From Haberlea rhodopensis (lineage: Eukaryota > Streptophyta > Magnoliopsida > Lamiales > Gesneriaceae): a stretch of DNA of 64,000 bases. Below the pieces are notes generated by a model. That model was not told where the DNA came from, made no database searches, and saw nothing but the letters and a program-made list of their open reading frames with translations. Positions 1 to 13,512 of the stretch are shown one piece after another. The stretch is taken from NCBI GenBank assembly GCA_907163345.1, contig CAJQUN010000004.1, positions 12,987,235-13,051,234 of the forward strand, written 5' to 3'. The position numbers and the translations under genes were made by a program. Every line of letters starts with the position of its first letter. Positions within the stretch are counted from its first letter, which is position 1.

Positions 1-277
1 TTGTGACCTATATTATTATATTTCATTATTATATAAATGAAGACTTGAATAGATGAGTTAGTTCCACTTTGAACAGCTTTTATAACATTTCCATATTTGT
101 CTTCATATTATTTGCAATTTATACATACAATGACATATTTAATAAATACTTTAAATATATTTCACCAATAATATATTGTTGTGGTTTCGTGCATTGGAAA
201 ATATGGTATTTGGATCCATGTATTTTGAAATGAATTAATTTTAATTTTTAATTTGAATCCCATTATGTATAATTAGA

Positions 278-783
278 AGGGAAAATTACAAAAATCATCT
301 TATAATTTAGTCCAAATTTCACTTTACAACCATTATTTGGAAAATTACAGTTTACATCCTCAACTTTCATTAACTGTAACACTTTGCATCATCTTGATTC
401 GGTTTAATATTTTTATCGAAGATTTATCTACACATTCCATTATCGACATATATCCTCAAACTTAGATCCCCTTAAGCTAGTTATTGCAAATTTTTAAAAA
501 AAAAATAAAAAAAATTTGGGGTGTCAAAATCACATTCTTTCCAAAATCAAATAACTGGATAATTTTGATACCCAAAATATTTTTTAGATTTTTTAAAAGT
601 TGTAATAAGTAGCTTAAGAGGCTCTATATTTGACGATGTAAATTGATGATTGAATACGGTGATGAATCTTCGATAAAAATACCAAATCAAGTCAAGAGAA
701 TGCAAAGTGTTACAATTTATAAAAATTGAGATTGCAACATAAAATTCGGACCAAACTATATGATGGCTTTTGTAATTTTCCCT
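278..783. mobile_element. Fold-back MITE with long inverted arms
   Basis: The left arm (about 278-435) and the right arm (about 650-783) are imperfect reverse complements. The outer ends read AGGGAAAATTACAAAA on the left and its mirror on the right. Inside the arms, shared stretches such as GTAACACTTTGCAT and TTTTTATCGAAGATT match in inverted order. The arms are over 130 bp and the loop is about 210 bp. There is no coding capacity. The GGGAAAATTAC-type terminus and long arms suggest a Mutator-like MITE, but I could not find a clean 9-bp duplication at the edges, so the superfamily is inference. Confidence 0.6.
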
Positions 784-2120
784 GATTAAAAAAGTAGTTA
801 CATATTTCAAATTCCACATTCTACTCCAATGCATGATCGTATACATTACGAAATGATTTTAAATTATTATCAAATGTGATGAGAGTTGTGTATCCCAACA
901 ATTCTTTTGTGCGATCGTGGATAGAGTTGCAAACATCTACCGTCTAAGAATAACCAATATGGCACATTAGCACACATGGTGCAGCCTTTCATGTCTACCT
1001 GTCGCTTAGAACAAGACTTTTGCACTGCCATTGTATAAAGAAATAAAGGTGCGCCTCGTTTAACATCTATACAGTTTGGCCTAGTAGTAAGCGATTGATC
1101 ATATCAAACTACATGTCATTTCAAATCCATTGATTTTAAAAAAAATTGATATCAAATCTTTCTACAAATCCAAACACGCTTAATTTACTAAAAAAAATCA
1201 CTTTTTACTTTGGAATCTGTCATAATAAGCACTGTTTTATTTCTTTTCCAGAAAAGCACATGGTTTCACTCACTTGAAACTCCTGTACAAGAATTCACAT
1301 CAATACTTGTTATAATTCATGAAACTTCTTTCCACAAATTCGCGTGATCACCAAGCCTACACGATAACAAATTTTATAGGAACCATCAAGCTACAAAGTT
1401 CCATATGTGCAGCATTTTGAGTTGAGCCCGAGCCAAAGAATTTAAACTCAAATTCACTCTTATTGAGCAGAGATTGAGCTCGAAAACTAGTCACCAAGAA
1501 ATTTTTACACTAGCAAGATCACTCGCTTCTCCAAACTCCCAGAGCGAATCCAACAAAACAAATAATGTTATCGATTTTATGGCCAACCCCATAAAAAGTG
1601 GCGAACCAGATGATTTTCAGAACCATATCCCGACATCGTGTTACTCCATCGTGTTACACTAATAAACACAACATCCACACAAGATTTATGGCAATCTACG
1701 CTATGTTTCTTGGTCTTCAAATTAACCAAGTGATGAACTGCATATTTCCAACCTAATGGCAAAAGTCAGCAATGCACAGCATACATGGAAAAGATTTTGT
1801 GAATCCCATATTTGAATATATACTATATAATAGATAATTCTGGACATGCCTCAGAAATCCCTTTTCAAATATTACTTCGATTACATTTTTTGCCCGAAGA
1901 GAAATGAAGCAAATTAACACAAGGAAAACATATACACAAATTAATATCAGAATGCTGAAAGATACACGTGGCAAATGACAGACGTTGCTTACAATATGAA
2001 TCTTTCTAGGCAGGACAGACCTTTTACTTGATCAGGGACAAAAGAGTGACTGAGAACCTACAATCTATACTGATTAAATATGCACCAGTGACAAATGTAG
2101 AGACAAAAACATAAGAAACT
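784..2120. other. Non-coding flank downstream of the TPR2-like gene
   Basis: AT-rich DNA between the fold-back element and the stop codon of the TPR2-like gene. On the minus strand it should hold the 3' UTR and polyadenylation site, within the first few hundred bases below 2121. The open frames here are short, overlap on both strands and show no family I recognise. I see no repeat structure. Confidence 0.5.
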
Positions 2121-5100
2121 TCACCTCTGGACCTGATCTGGTGCATGGCTGCTAGCATTGATCGATGATGAACCAGGCCTACCGTTTAACAGCCCACTTT
2201 CAGCTGGAGGAGATAGTCCCCACATTCCTTCGGATTCTGAGGGTTCTATCACTTTGACAGATCCATCTGTCAACCCAACAGCAAATTGGTTTGGATCCTG
2301 CGGATATGCTGCGATAACAACTGGATATGCAGATTGGTTTCTGCAATAAAATATAAATGATGTAAGCAATACCATTTACCCTTTCTATTTAAGCACCAGA
2401 AAATTGGACTGGGAAAGGAAAAGAGAGGCAGATCCAGTCATTAGACAGTCCCTTAGTATTAGTAATAGAAGGGAATCATAAAGTCTTGAAAGCCACCTTG
2501 AATCCTAGATGCGAACGAGGATTCACAATCTTTTCTTTTCGAAAAACCTCAGACCAAATGTTGAGCGTGGAAAAGTTCAACCAATAGTGTGAAGAAAACA
2601 TTGAACTTCAAGAAAAATGACTGGCATTTATATGAGGAAGGAAAGAAAAGGGAAAATAATCAAATGTGTAGCATAAAGTCTGCTCAACTGGTAGAGAGAA
2701 GCCTTTTGATCATTCATGAACCCAAACTATCATACAAAAGAGTTGAAAATATCTAGTGATGCTAATCACGAAGCCAAGAAGGTGAAGTGGTGTTCTTACC
2801 CATTAAATGCTGCCTGGGACATATATGCAGATGAAGCAATGCGGCATCTTAATCTCAGAGTATCAGCGTCTAAAACTCCAATGTTACCATCGCAAAAGGA
2901 AGCAAAAACAAGTTGACTGTTGCAGGAGTACACAGCACACGATATAGAAGCAGAAAGAACACCTTGGGGGACCCACTGTTATGGCCAGAATCCTTAGGTC
3001 ACAGATCACATATGTAGTTAAAAGAGAGAAAAAACATGATGCACTATGTAATTTACCTGCCGTATACGCTCCATCTTGGAGGCATCATAAATTGCCAACT
3101 GAGTCTCGTGGGATACAAGCAAGCGAACCTGGTCTAAATGGAACTGAACCCGGGTATCACCACTAGGTGCTTTGCCAGCAGGCAATTGTAATGGAACTGC
3201 CTTTCTCTTCTCCCACGTGTCAATACTCCAAATGAAAAGCTGCATAAAGCCATTTGTCAAGCAAGAAAACCAAATTCCACATTCCAATCACATGAATATT
3301 TTTTTCATGTTTTTCTCAGGAAAATATCACAGATAAACTATTTTGACGGATGAAAAAAAGAAGTTACATAACACTTGGTGTAAGATGGGAAAAAGAAAAG
3401 TAACCTGAGCATCAGCACCAGAGGACACCAATATGTTGAGGTTGGTAGAAAAAGCTAATCCAGTGATGCGCTTCTGGTGGCCTTTCAATTTTGATTTCAC
3501 CTATCAAGATCGCAACCTAATTATATTAGTCATGGTAATTTAGACAGTAAATGTGTGCACCACCATAAGCAGTAGTTCCAAAATAGCACAGAACAGATAA
3601 AGTTTACCTCATCAACTCTGACATTGTAGATATGGATAGAAGAATCCTCCATTCCAATTGCTATTATATTGTTATCTTGTGGGTGGAATGCCAAGAAAGT
3701 AGAAGCAGGTGGTGGTGGCATAAATGTTGTCATAACCTGTCACAGAATATAAAAATAAAATACTTAACACCAAACATCTGGTCTACCAGTAACACTTGGC
3801 AAACATAATCTGTGAACTTACCTTAAATGTCATCATGTTGAACAACGAAACCTTCCCACCAGCAGCAGACATCACATAAGAGTCATTTTTAGAAAGAGCA
3901 ATGCAGGGAACTGCTTCTTCAAGGTTGACACCTGTGAGGTCATTACTCATAACAAGACCACTGTTTGGTTGCCACTGTTGTGGAATGACATTGGCAGTGG
4001 CCTTTACAACAAACATATTAAAATATAATCTATGAAACTTTCAAATAAGCTGACAAACATGAGGTAAACACCTGAATTCATTTCATTACCTTTCCAATTG
4101 GATTTTGCTCATTGCGCACCCACTTCCACAGCTTCTGGATACCATTTGATCCAAGTGCTAGTATTCCAACACCTGAATTTGTATAAATAAGCCGAGCAAC
4201 CTGCACACAAAACAGCAATAGTAACATATACCAGGCAACTTTTAACAAAAAGATTTAGCAGATATTAATAGATAGATACCTTGTTAGTAGCATCAGCGCT
4301 GTCTGGCATGGTTACCATGCGGCATTGCCCAGGGTCTAAAATTTCAGTCAATTGCCACGGTTTAATCTTATCATGAACATCATCCAAAGTTCTTGGCTTT
4401 TCCATGCTTCTAGCCATGGAGTCAACACCATTCTGAAAAAAGATGCCCGTGAATTGTATTTCATAATAAGAGAGCTAAGGATTGAGATGCAAAAACAATT
4501 TAAAAACTCCACTGATGGAGTAGAAAGTAAGAGGACTATACGATTCAAATTATTCAGTACTTTATTCAGGCAAGATATGAAAAAAATTAAACAAAAATAA
4601 TGAGGCATGAGTAAAAACATCGTCGAACATTAAAAAATAAGAAAAAATGTAACAAGGCTTTGGCATCTTGATCATGCTGTCACTGCTTAAACTAACTCTT
4701 AAGACAATTTCAAAGGAGCTGAAAATTGGACATACAAGAATGGGCGATGGCCTAACAGGAGAGCTTCTTTCTACTTTACAATTTACAGGAGAAACATTTG
4801 CAACAGAAGATCCAGAAACCTGCTCAAAAGAAAGGAAAATATTGCCAAGCAATGAGATGGTTACTCAGCCAAAGATCAGGAAGAACAAGAAAATGGAGCA
4901 CCTTAATCCCTGTTTCCATTGGAGATCTTAAAGCTTCGAAAGGAGAGGTTTCCACAGCTCTTAAGGACCGCATACCAGTAGTATTTGCTAAAATCTTGAT
5001 TCCATTGTCAGCAGTGGTAACAGCAAGCAGATTCCCTTCCTTATTAAATCTCAAGCGTGGAAGACTCTGCGTTAAAATATGATTCAGAATCAAATTTCTT

Positions 5101-8100
5101 TATTTTTTCCCATGAAATAATTATGGAGATGGTAAAGGTATTATATATGTCAGTCATCAGATGACAAAATAAAATATCACAACTCACCGGAAGACCACCG
5201 TCTGCATCTGTGCTCATAAGTATGTTAATATTATCCATGTCCCAAAACTTTACTTGACTTTCTTCACCAACGGCCAGAAAGTGATTCTGGGTTGTATCAA
5301 ACTGCACAACACCATTTGACTTCTTTCTAAACCCAGTATATGTTCTCTTTATGGCGCCTTCACTTTCATTCCATTCCACAAGAAAGGAGTCCCCATCTTT
5401 GCCTGTTCCACAAGAGAACAACCTGGAAAGGAAAAAGGATCCTCAGGAATGAACAAGCAAAGCTGACAAGTGATTTGAACATTTGTATTCAACGCAAACC
5501 AAGAAAGGACATGCATTAGCTTAACCAATACACAGCAGAATTGAGCAACAAATTGTATCTTACCTACTTCCATCTGCACTATATAGCATAGTGGTGCACC
5601 AATGCCCAGGAGCATCATAATCGACTCTGGATCCCATATTATCATAAAGCCACGCTTTAATTTTCCCGTCAATAGCAGTTGAGAAAATAAACTGCAATCA
5701 CAAAAGCAGAAATTTATTCAACAATAAATAGTGTTATTTACTTATTAATCCAACAATGAGTGCAAGACAATTTCTAGTAATTCAGGATACTGTAGAAATC
5801 AAGTGACTGCCAGGACAAAAGTTGAAAACAAAGTGCAGCACATTAAAAGGACAATTTATAATGACAGCTAACAGGTAGCGCAGATTAATATTTCCACAAG
5901 AGACTAAGTACGGCAAAGAAGGTAATAACAACCACAACCATTAATATTTCCAAAGAAGGTACATAACCACAACCATTAATATTTCCACAAGAGATTAAAA
6001 ATACGTCTATATAATCAAGCGCTTGCTGCTTTACCGAAAGTTGCTAGCTAGTGGTACGGTGCAACTCAAATATTTTAAACCGTACAGCAGCCCAAACATC
6101 ACATGTCGATTGTTCTCCTAGCGGGGCAATTATTGTTCCCCAACAACCCCTCTCCCAATAATTACACTACCTTACAACTCATGAGAATCGAAATGTGATA
6201 GTGGCTTTGACAGCAATTATAGGATCAAACGCGCCAAAACATATAGCTAATGATAATAATCCAACTCAAATATTTTAAATCGTACAACAATTCAAGCGCC
6301 ACGTGTCAATCGCTCTCATAACAGGGGCAATTATTGCTGCCACAACAGTGGCAAAAATAGTTAATAACATGAATGATTTTTAGCCAGGGATGTAAAAATA
6401 AGAAGACTTCAGTCATCTAATCTTCTCTCGCTTTTAATTTTTAGGATTGCTCTATTATGAGTTGGAAAGCACATATTTGGGTCACAGAAATAGCTTCTAC
6501 ATTTGCACAATGTAAATAGGACTACGCATATTATCCTTCCCTTACCCAGCATTTTTGGGAGCGTGTTTGTTATGTGCATTTCAATTTCTTCGTAAGATTT
6601 TGGTCAATCAAGTAAACACTTCCATATCCATTTTGCTGAACCTACTAGCAAAAGAACTATATTGCCAGAATATCAGTGAAAAAAGTCAATCTCCAGCCGA
6701 GGTTGAGGTCGTTATGCGTCCTATTTACATTGTACATGAACCTATTAGAAGACAAATGACTTGAGCGAGGGAATCTGAGAAAAATAAATCAGGAATAATG
6801 TCCGATATTTTCATCTTTCCAACAACATATTGCAACAAGAATCCTCCACCCCCAAAAGAACCAGATCAATAGGGAAATAAGCTAAGAGTAAAGAAGACAA
6901 ACATAAATTATACCAGTCTTCAAGCAGAAATCCTAATACATGTTATTTCTATAAATTTGCAACTGTTAATAGTCAAGTGAAAGCTCTTCACTAAAGAACT
7001 AAAGTTTTGTTCAAATCTTCTTGTGGATATTACAAGAATGAGCAAAATTGAAAGTTAAAAAAAATTAACATTTGTTCTCTGCTGGAATACCTGAATATTC
7101 TCTTTCTGATGAGGACATATAGAATAAACGGGTGCTTCGTGCCCTTCGAAGTTAAAAAGTTTTCTTCCAGTTAGATCCCACACCTGTTTCAAGTTTATCG
7201 TTCAGTCATTTTGTGACAGAAATAAGAACCTAAATATTATCCTTCCAAATGAATTTTGAAGTTTCCTCATCACCTTTATCAACTTGTCATCCCCACAAGT
7301 TACCACACAGAGCTGTTTGTTTGGATGAGCAAAAGCAATGTCATTGACGGTTCCAATATGAGCATCAATCTGCGTGAAACAATGAAATTCTTAATTTTTG
7401 CTTCAAACACTTTAATGATTACAGGAACACGCAGAATACCTCAAGATGCTGGCGCAAATCATTTGGTCCCACAAAGGCATACAAATGGATTAGATGCTTG
7501 GAAAATGCAGCTCCTGAACAATGAAGAAACACATATTACTGTCAGAATCATAGGCACCTTTTAACTACAGCATTCGGAGAAATTCAACTTTACCACAGAA
7601 AGTCCCATCTGGGCTCCATGTAACTCGGCTCACTGCAAATGGTGCATCCTTCGCAGCAGAAGTCTGTTCAAAAATTGCATGTTTTTAAGAAAACAGTAAC
7701 ACCAACCGAAAAGTACAAAAATAATGGTTATGCAAATAATTGGTGAGTATATTAGTTTCAAAACAAATCTATGCTACAGTGCAGCAGCAAAAAAGCGCTA
7801 CCTCAAAGCATATAAGGTACATGAAGCATTAAATGCAAAGGGTATTTTTCACGATAACATTATTCATCTTTCATTATGAACCTGGAATGTTGATGTACAA
7901 GCTAGCATATCCCAGACTTTGAAGGGCCTGGAACCCAGCTTCTCTCTCATTCCAGCTTCCCAAAGTGTTATTTCTCCATTATTGCATCCCACTGAGAATG
8001 AGTCAAGCCAGTTAAGCAATGGAAAAAGTACAGCCAGCCCAATTTACATTGAGAAACATGGTCTAGATTTGATAAAAACAGAGAGTGCCAGAATGTGATA

Positions 8101-11100
8101 CCAAGAAGTAGCATATGGTGTGAAGGATGAAAGTCCAAACTCGTTACAGGAGATCCTTGATTCAATGTGAAAGCTACATTTCTTGGTAAGTCATCCAGGG
8201 ACCAAGTTACTGGTTGACGAACTGTAGGATAAGTAACCTAAACATGACATAAAACTTAAGGTTCAAACAATGCACAAACAGCTTATTTTTGTCAAACTAG
8301 TTGTATTTTTAAAACAACAGTTTTACCTCCTCAACTGACTGTGCAGGACGCAAACGCTTCATCAATTGCTCATGATCAGCATTCTGATAATCAACCATGC
8401 CAAGCGTAGCTGGAGGAGTAATTGGGCGCTTCAAGATAGAAACTGTTGTAAAAAAATACGTAAAGAAAAAGGAAATTGGATCAGCATCATTCTCAATTTA
8501 CATAATTATCATCCCACCATAATTGTTCAAGAAACAAACTTGTGAAGAAAAAACATAGAAATCCTCTATAGTTACTACTTGTCACTATTCAGATGCATCA
8601 AAACATCGAATTTCAGGCGAAGCTCAAATATCTCACCTTGATTAGGCTGGACAGGTAATGAAGATGCTGTAACAACTGCTGCTTGAACAGATGAAGTTGC
8701 AGCAGTATTTGCCATCCAACCTGCTAAAGCATTAGCATTGGCAGCAGCTGCTGCAGGTGGAAAGGGCTGCATGTGTTGAAAAGAAGTGGTACAGGATATT
8801 TAGTGAGCATCATAGCATAGATTAACTATATATTGATGAAGGGATCACAAAGATAAAATAAAATCAGATAAGGAACATCATAATCAAACATGTTTATATA
8901 CCCCATGAACTCCAAGTGATGTGTAAGCAACAGGCTTCGCAACTGCAGTAGTGGGAAGATTGACAGGAGTTGGTGCAAGAGCCCCATTTGGAGGATTGCA
9001 CGTGTGATCAGCGAATAAGGTTTTGATGTCTGGGTTTGGCCTTGGATTTTTACAGAGCTGGTGCTGCCAATTCAGACTGCAAAGGCAAAGTTAAACTTCC
9101 TATTATGCAGAAAAATCAGAAAAAAGACAAAAAATCAATAACATGAAAGTCTGCCAATCTCAACAATAAACACATGGAGACAACACAAGGGATTGAAATT
9201 CATAGCACACGTACATAACAGCAATAATCCCACAACACAGTGCCATGGGTGTATAAATCAGAGACCACCATACCTTTGATTAATAAGGGTCCTCAATCTA
9301 GAGGACCTCAAACTAGGAAAAACAAGTTTTTCGCGGAAAAGAGGATTTGCTTCAATTAGCTTTTTGAGCTCAATCAACATTATGCTACGAGCTGTCTTAG
9401 TGTCACCATACTTGGAGAGCTGCTCATTTTCCCTGTCATCAATGAAAATTGATAAGCTTTTGGATAAACAGACATTATCCTTCATAATATCCATTATAAC
9501 ATATTTTTTACTGCCTATGGGTAACTCGAGGACCCAATTAAATAATGTTGACAACTAAAGAGTAATTTATTCAGTTAATTAACGATTACACAACAAGATT
9601 TAATGCACAAGAAGGCTCCTCATTACTCTTAACCTCATAGATCATTCATATCATAAAAACAGTTAAAATTAAATGCAAAAGAAACATCATAGCTATAACA
9701 TAACCACCACAAATCCACTTCCTAGGACGTTGAGGCAGGGTGTTTTTAAAGTTACACTTCAAACCAATTCTTTCCTAATTTCTTTTCCTAAGTCATTCCA
9801 CTATCAGTCCCATAACAACACTTCTTAACCATTTCAACTGGATAATGTAAGATAATCAAATCCAATCCCTCTTGTTAGGTTGGGACCGCAACATATTTGT
9901 TTTGATAAATAAAAAGGTAGTTGTATTGCTAACATATTTTAAGCATCTGGTTGTACCATAAAAGTAAACTATCGGTCTAATGGTAGTTTAACAAAGCTCT
10001 TGTAGTAATATTTAAATATAATCGGAAGGATTATCCTAAGCAATGAACTATCCCCCATAACAAATCCAACGAAACATCTCGAAGATTCACAACAGCTACT
10101 TAGTGCTAGAGAGACAAAAGTCAATCTAGGGAAACACAAGTAATATAATCAATCATAACAAAGTGGAAACTTCTTATGGGTTATCCCTATTTAATGATTT
10201 TGCGGGACTTCGCATTTCATTTTGAAGATTGGAGGAGTCGCAAAATTCTTTCCATGTACTTCTATTTCTATAATATGGATGAAGAATTCATAACTATATT
10301 GAGATCCTTAAGTTTTCAAAGCGATTTTACGAGAATGACTTCTTCAATCCAATTTACCATTTAAAACCTTGACAATAAAATTATCAAATAAATCATACAC
10401 TAAATTCGAAATGGCGTGAATGGAAATGGTGTCTATAATCTGACCTTCAAGAGACAATTATTTCTGAGACAACTATGAAAAAGCATGAATTACGAGTTGA
10501 TGTGTTCATGAACCTCGTTTAACAAATGGAATACATGCTACCTGAAATTGACGAGCGTTAACAGCTGAGTGATTTCTTTGTACAAATCCTCGTTAAATGT
10601 TGAAAACACTTTCAAGTCATTCACCAGAATTTCAACTGCCTTTGCTTTGTCTTGCCTAATGATACCAATTAAAATAATCAAATAGGAATAAACAAAATAA
10701 TTGGATTGAATGAAATTTAATTATATCATGAAAAAATCTATTTTAAACTTTTTCCCCAAATACAAGTTTTAAGATTACCTATCAAGAGCTTCAAGATACT
10801 TCTGCTTTCGTATCTCAAAAAATATCTTCATCGAATATCTATTGTCAGTCAACTTTTGTAAACCCAGACAAGTATTTCTCAACTTCCTCCCAATCACCGG
10901 AGTGCACTTTCTCCTCAAAGTATTTCATATTAAAGAAAAAACCGGATTCTTGCTCAAGCCTACAAAACAGAAAAAACATATGATTGCTGAACCCAAGCAT
11001 TCTTGGTGTTATAACATTCTCCAATTGAGTTAAGCATAAGAAAATTAGGCAGAACAGTTGATAAAAACACTCTTTAAAGAATAAACACACCAACTTCTCT

Positions 11101-11746
11101 ACTTAATAGCTTGTGGAACAGAAACAGCACTTCTAAATTCAACTAGCCGTGTTCGTTCTCTTTTCAACCCCAACAACTTAAATTAGCAGATCTCATGAAA
11201 CATTTATTCAATTTGTTTTCTATTTGGCTAATTTTCCTCCATAAACAGCCATTATTTGAATTTTTAACATCATTTGAGGTGATCTAATATGACATAATTA
11301 ACAAAGTTCCTAATAACAAGTCATAGTTGAAAAACAATCAACTGCCATAAATTTAGTTTCGAACTGTACGAAATCTATAAGCACAAGTTCGTAGCAAAAC
11401 TAATGTAACTAAAACAACTAATCACACCAAATAACCTGTTCACCTTCTCTTACTTGCTTCTTGTTGTTAGAAAATAATGAATCAAAAAAGATTAAAGCTC
11501 TGTACTTAATCATCATATCCTCATCAAAAATCCTCGATTACACATATTCCCACACAAAAACCCACAGGCAAACACACACAAACAGAATCAAAATTAAAAA
11601 AAAAGTTGCTAAATTTAACCACACAAAAATAAAAAAATAAAACAAAAAGGCAAAAGCTTAAGATACCTGTGAACAGACTCCTTGAATTTCTCCTCCTCCA
11701 GAAACTGAAGTATCAAAAAAACCAACTCCCTGCTCAGCGACGACAT
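2121..11746 (-). CDS. TPR2: TOPLESS-related transcriptional co-repressor, TPR2-like
   Basis: Groucho/Tup1-type nuclear co-repressor. Family members bind EAR-motif repressors through the N-terminal LisH/CTLH region and recruit histone deacetylase. Exons (minus strand, 5' to 3'): 11746-11667, 10959-10779, 10655-10542, 9432-9274, 9076-8902, 8766-8637, 8442-8327, 8237-8102, 7991-7882, 7663-7594, 7510-7440, 7369-7274, 7183-7091, 5691-5564, 5422-5188, 5066-4902, 4819-4736, 4432-4280, 4200-4090, 4001-3822, 3736-3608, 3500-3405, 3239-3057, 2975-2800, 2340-2121. All introns are GT-AG. The start MSSLSRELVFLILQFL is the LisH start. After a proline/alanine-rich linker (exons 5-7), two WD40 propellers fill exons 8-25, with landmarks such as CPHQKENIQ, SCGTGKDGDS and SKNDSYVMSA. 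Length is about 1129 aa, normal for the family. Exon 2 is one base too long (181 instead of 180), giving an immediate TGA at 10845-10847; all other exons keep frame. Assignment to the TPR2/TPR3 branch rests on remembered similarity. Confidence 0.93.
6055..6345. repeat. Duplicated LTR-like fragment in TPR2 intron 13
   Basis: The 1.4-kb intron 5692-7090 carries two direct copies of about 80 bp starting at 6062 and 6262. Both begin CAACTCAAATATTTTAAA and continue through CGTACA, CAAGC/CAAAC and GGGGCAATTATTG. A third, more diverged copy lies at 14299-14366. The segment between the copies (6183-6235), like 14205-14260, has a degenerate CTCTGATACCAATTAT-like string, the reverse complement of an initiator-Met primer site. 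I infer a decayed LTR retroelement (possibly TRIM-like) in minus orientation. The boundaries are approximate. Confidence 0.45.
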
Positions 11747-12000
11747 TTTCCACCTCAGATTCAACAAAATCAACAGATCGACGCCCCCAAACACCAAATT
11801 TCACCCGCTAACCGACGAAACCTCAGCCCAAATTTCACTTTCTCCCTAGGGTTTTCTTCCTTAAACACAAGATAGAGAGAGAAAGAAAGGCTGCGATGGC
11901 AGAAAATCTTAGAGAGTTGTAGAGAGAGAGATAGAGACTACGATATATACATACACGCGATGTATATATAGAGAGAGAGAGAGAAAGTAGAATTGGAGGG
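11747..12000 (-). promoter_or_regulatory. 5' UTR and core promoter region of the TPR2-like gene
   Basis: Upstream of the ATG the minus strand reads as a CT-rich leader: GA repeats on the plus strand at 11873-11938 and 11969-11988. Two TATA-like strings lie at about 11942-11950 and 11961-11970 (TATATATAC when read on the minus strand). A pyrimidine-rich leader with a TATA element about 200 bp above the start codon is common in plant genes. The exact transcription start cannot be read from sequence alone. Confidence 0.4.
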
Positions 12001-13391
12001 TGGTGGGGAAAAAAGACTTGGTCTCGCTATCTTCGATGCGTATGGCAGGGGTCTATCTTTTCCCACTGACTTATCAATATAAGTACTTCTACTTATATAA
12101 GTACACAAACTTATCTCTGAAATGTTGGTCTGCTTATCGGTAGATTAGTTGTTTCGTGACACGGAGGATAAAGTGTTGTGAGTGGACGGATTTGAAATGG
12201 AGGACCTAAATCTAGTTAATAATGGGTTTTGGGTTACGGACTTAGATTCGGTCTATAGGGCAACTGATGTCGCTTTCTTTATTTTAGGATATATTTGTAA
12301 TTGCTTATTTAAAATACTTTTATGTAATTTTTATTTGAAATTGAAAAAAAATATTTTTAAGCAAAAACATAGACTGTTTGCTATTATAATAAAAAAAAGC
12401 AGCTTAAAGTGCCAAAAAATCAATTTTAGTGTTTACTAAATTTTGAAGAAGCGACTTATCTAGATATATTTCAAAACAAAAATGTCATTTTTACCCTAAA
12501 GCTAAATCACAACATGTATTATTTTCTTTTCATTTCCCCCTCTTTTCTATTCATTTGTTTGTTACTTTTTCAACTATATGTTTTTGGTGCAATAATTTTT
12601 TTTATCACTAATATACTATGTTTTTATAGGTTAGTGCAATAATTTTTTTTTATCATAAATATACTTTGTTTTATAAGTTATTATAAAATCCTAATTTTAT
12701 TATCACAAGCTTGATAATTATTGGAAGCGTCCATTCATACATTACACTAATTTGAAAGACTATTTAAAAAATGAATATTATTATTGAAATGAGGATACTG
12801 TAGAAATAAAAAAAAATCATTATACAAAATAAATTATCAAGGAGTCCATAAACGAACAAGATCCAATGGTTTAATAAAGAAAAAAGAATGTATATTTCTC
12901 TGTTATAAACGTGCTTAAACTTTCTAAATTAATCTTGAATATAAATGGAAAAATAAAGATAGAAAGTGGTAAATAATCCAATTGGTTTATAAGGTTCGAA
13001 GAATAATAATTCATATTTAGATTATACCCAAGTACTAAATTTGAAATCCAACTCTAGAAAATGAAACCCTTCTCTTGCGTTAAGTTTGCAGAAGTAACAA
13101 TGAAAATAAAGTTTTTTTAAACATAATGAGGGGTAAAAAAGGAATAATATTTTTTAAATAGCTTCAATTTATTTACAAGATTGTCACCTCTTAACTTAAA
13201 GCAGGTAAAAGCACATCATCACCCGCTTCTCTGCTTATGACGGTTACCTGTTTTTTTTCGAGAAGTAATAGCAGAAGCAGGGTAATAAAATACCCAATTA
13301 ATCACAAACAACAACATTTTGAGATATTTAAATCATTAATTATATAAAAATGTACCTATAAAAATTATTATTTTTAAAATTTTGCAAATAT
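12001..13391. other. Intergenic AT-rich DNA
   Basis: No supportable gene. It contains a 47-bp tandem duplication (12587-12680). Strings such as AAGCAGCTTAAAGTGCC (about 12399) and GAAGCAGG (about 13275) resemble interiors of plant hAT-type MITEs, but I could not pair terminal repeats or a target duplication. Confidence 0.4.
12587..12680. repeat. 47-bp tandem duplication
   Basis: Two adjacent copies, 12587-12633 and 12634-12680. Each starts GTGCAATAATTTTTTTT, then TATCA and AATATACT, and ends near TTTTATA..GTTA. They differ at a few bases and in the length of the T run. Probably replication slippage; no function is implied. Confidence 0.7.
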
Positions 13392-13407
13392 CTTTTATGT
13401 TAGTGTT

Positions 13408-13512
13408 TTTTTAAAAAAAAAATATTAGGGAAGGGGGAGGAGATGACTCAAACCCGAGACCTCTTATTGAGAAATAAATGATAACTATTAAGCCAAGGTC
13501 CTGTTGTCGAGC
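13408..13512 (-). mobile_element. tRNA-derived SINE with 16-bp target-site duplication
   Basis: Read on the minus strand, the element has a pol III A-box-like string TGGCTTAATAG and, about 40 bp later, a B-box-like GGGTTTGAGTC. A pyrimidine-rich stretch follows, and the 3' end is a T-rich tail. It is flanked by perfect 16-bp direct repeats CTTTTATGTTAGTGTT at 13392-13407 and 13513-13528. Length 105 bp, the short tRNA-head-only class. The T tail recalls Au-type plant SINEs, but the family name is inference. Confidence 0.75.

Noticed and set aside
12270..13340. A hAT-type MITE of about 1 kb
   Set aside because: AAGCAGC-like strings occur at both sides but terminal repeats and an 8-bp duplication could not be paired.
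13425..13500. tRNA gene on the minus strand
   Set aside because: A and B boxes are present but no cloverleaf can be drawn; target duplications show a SINE.
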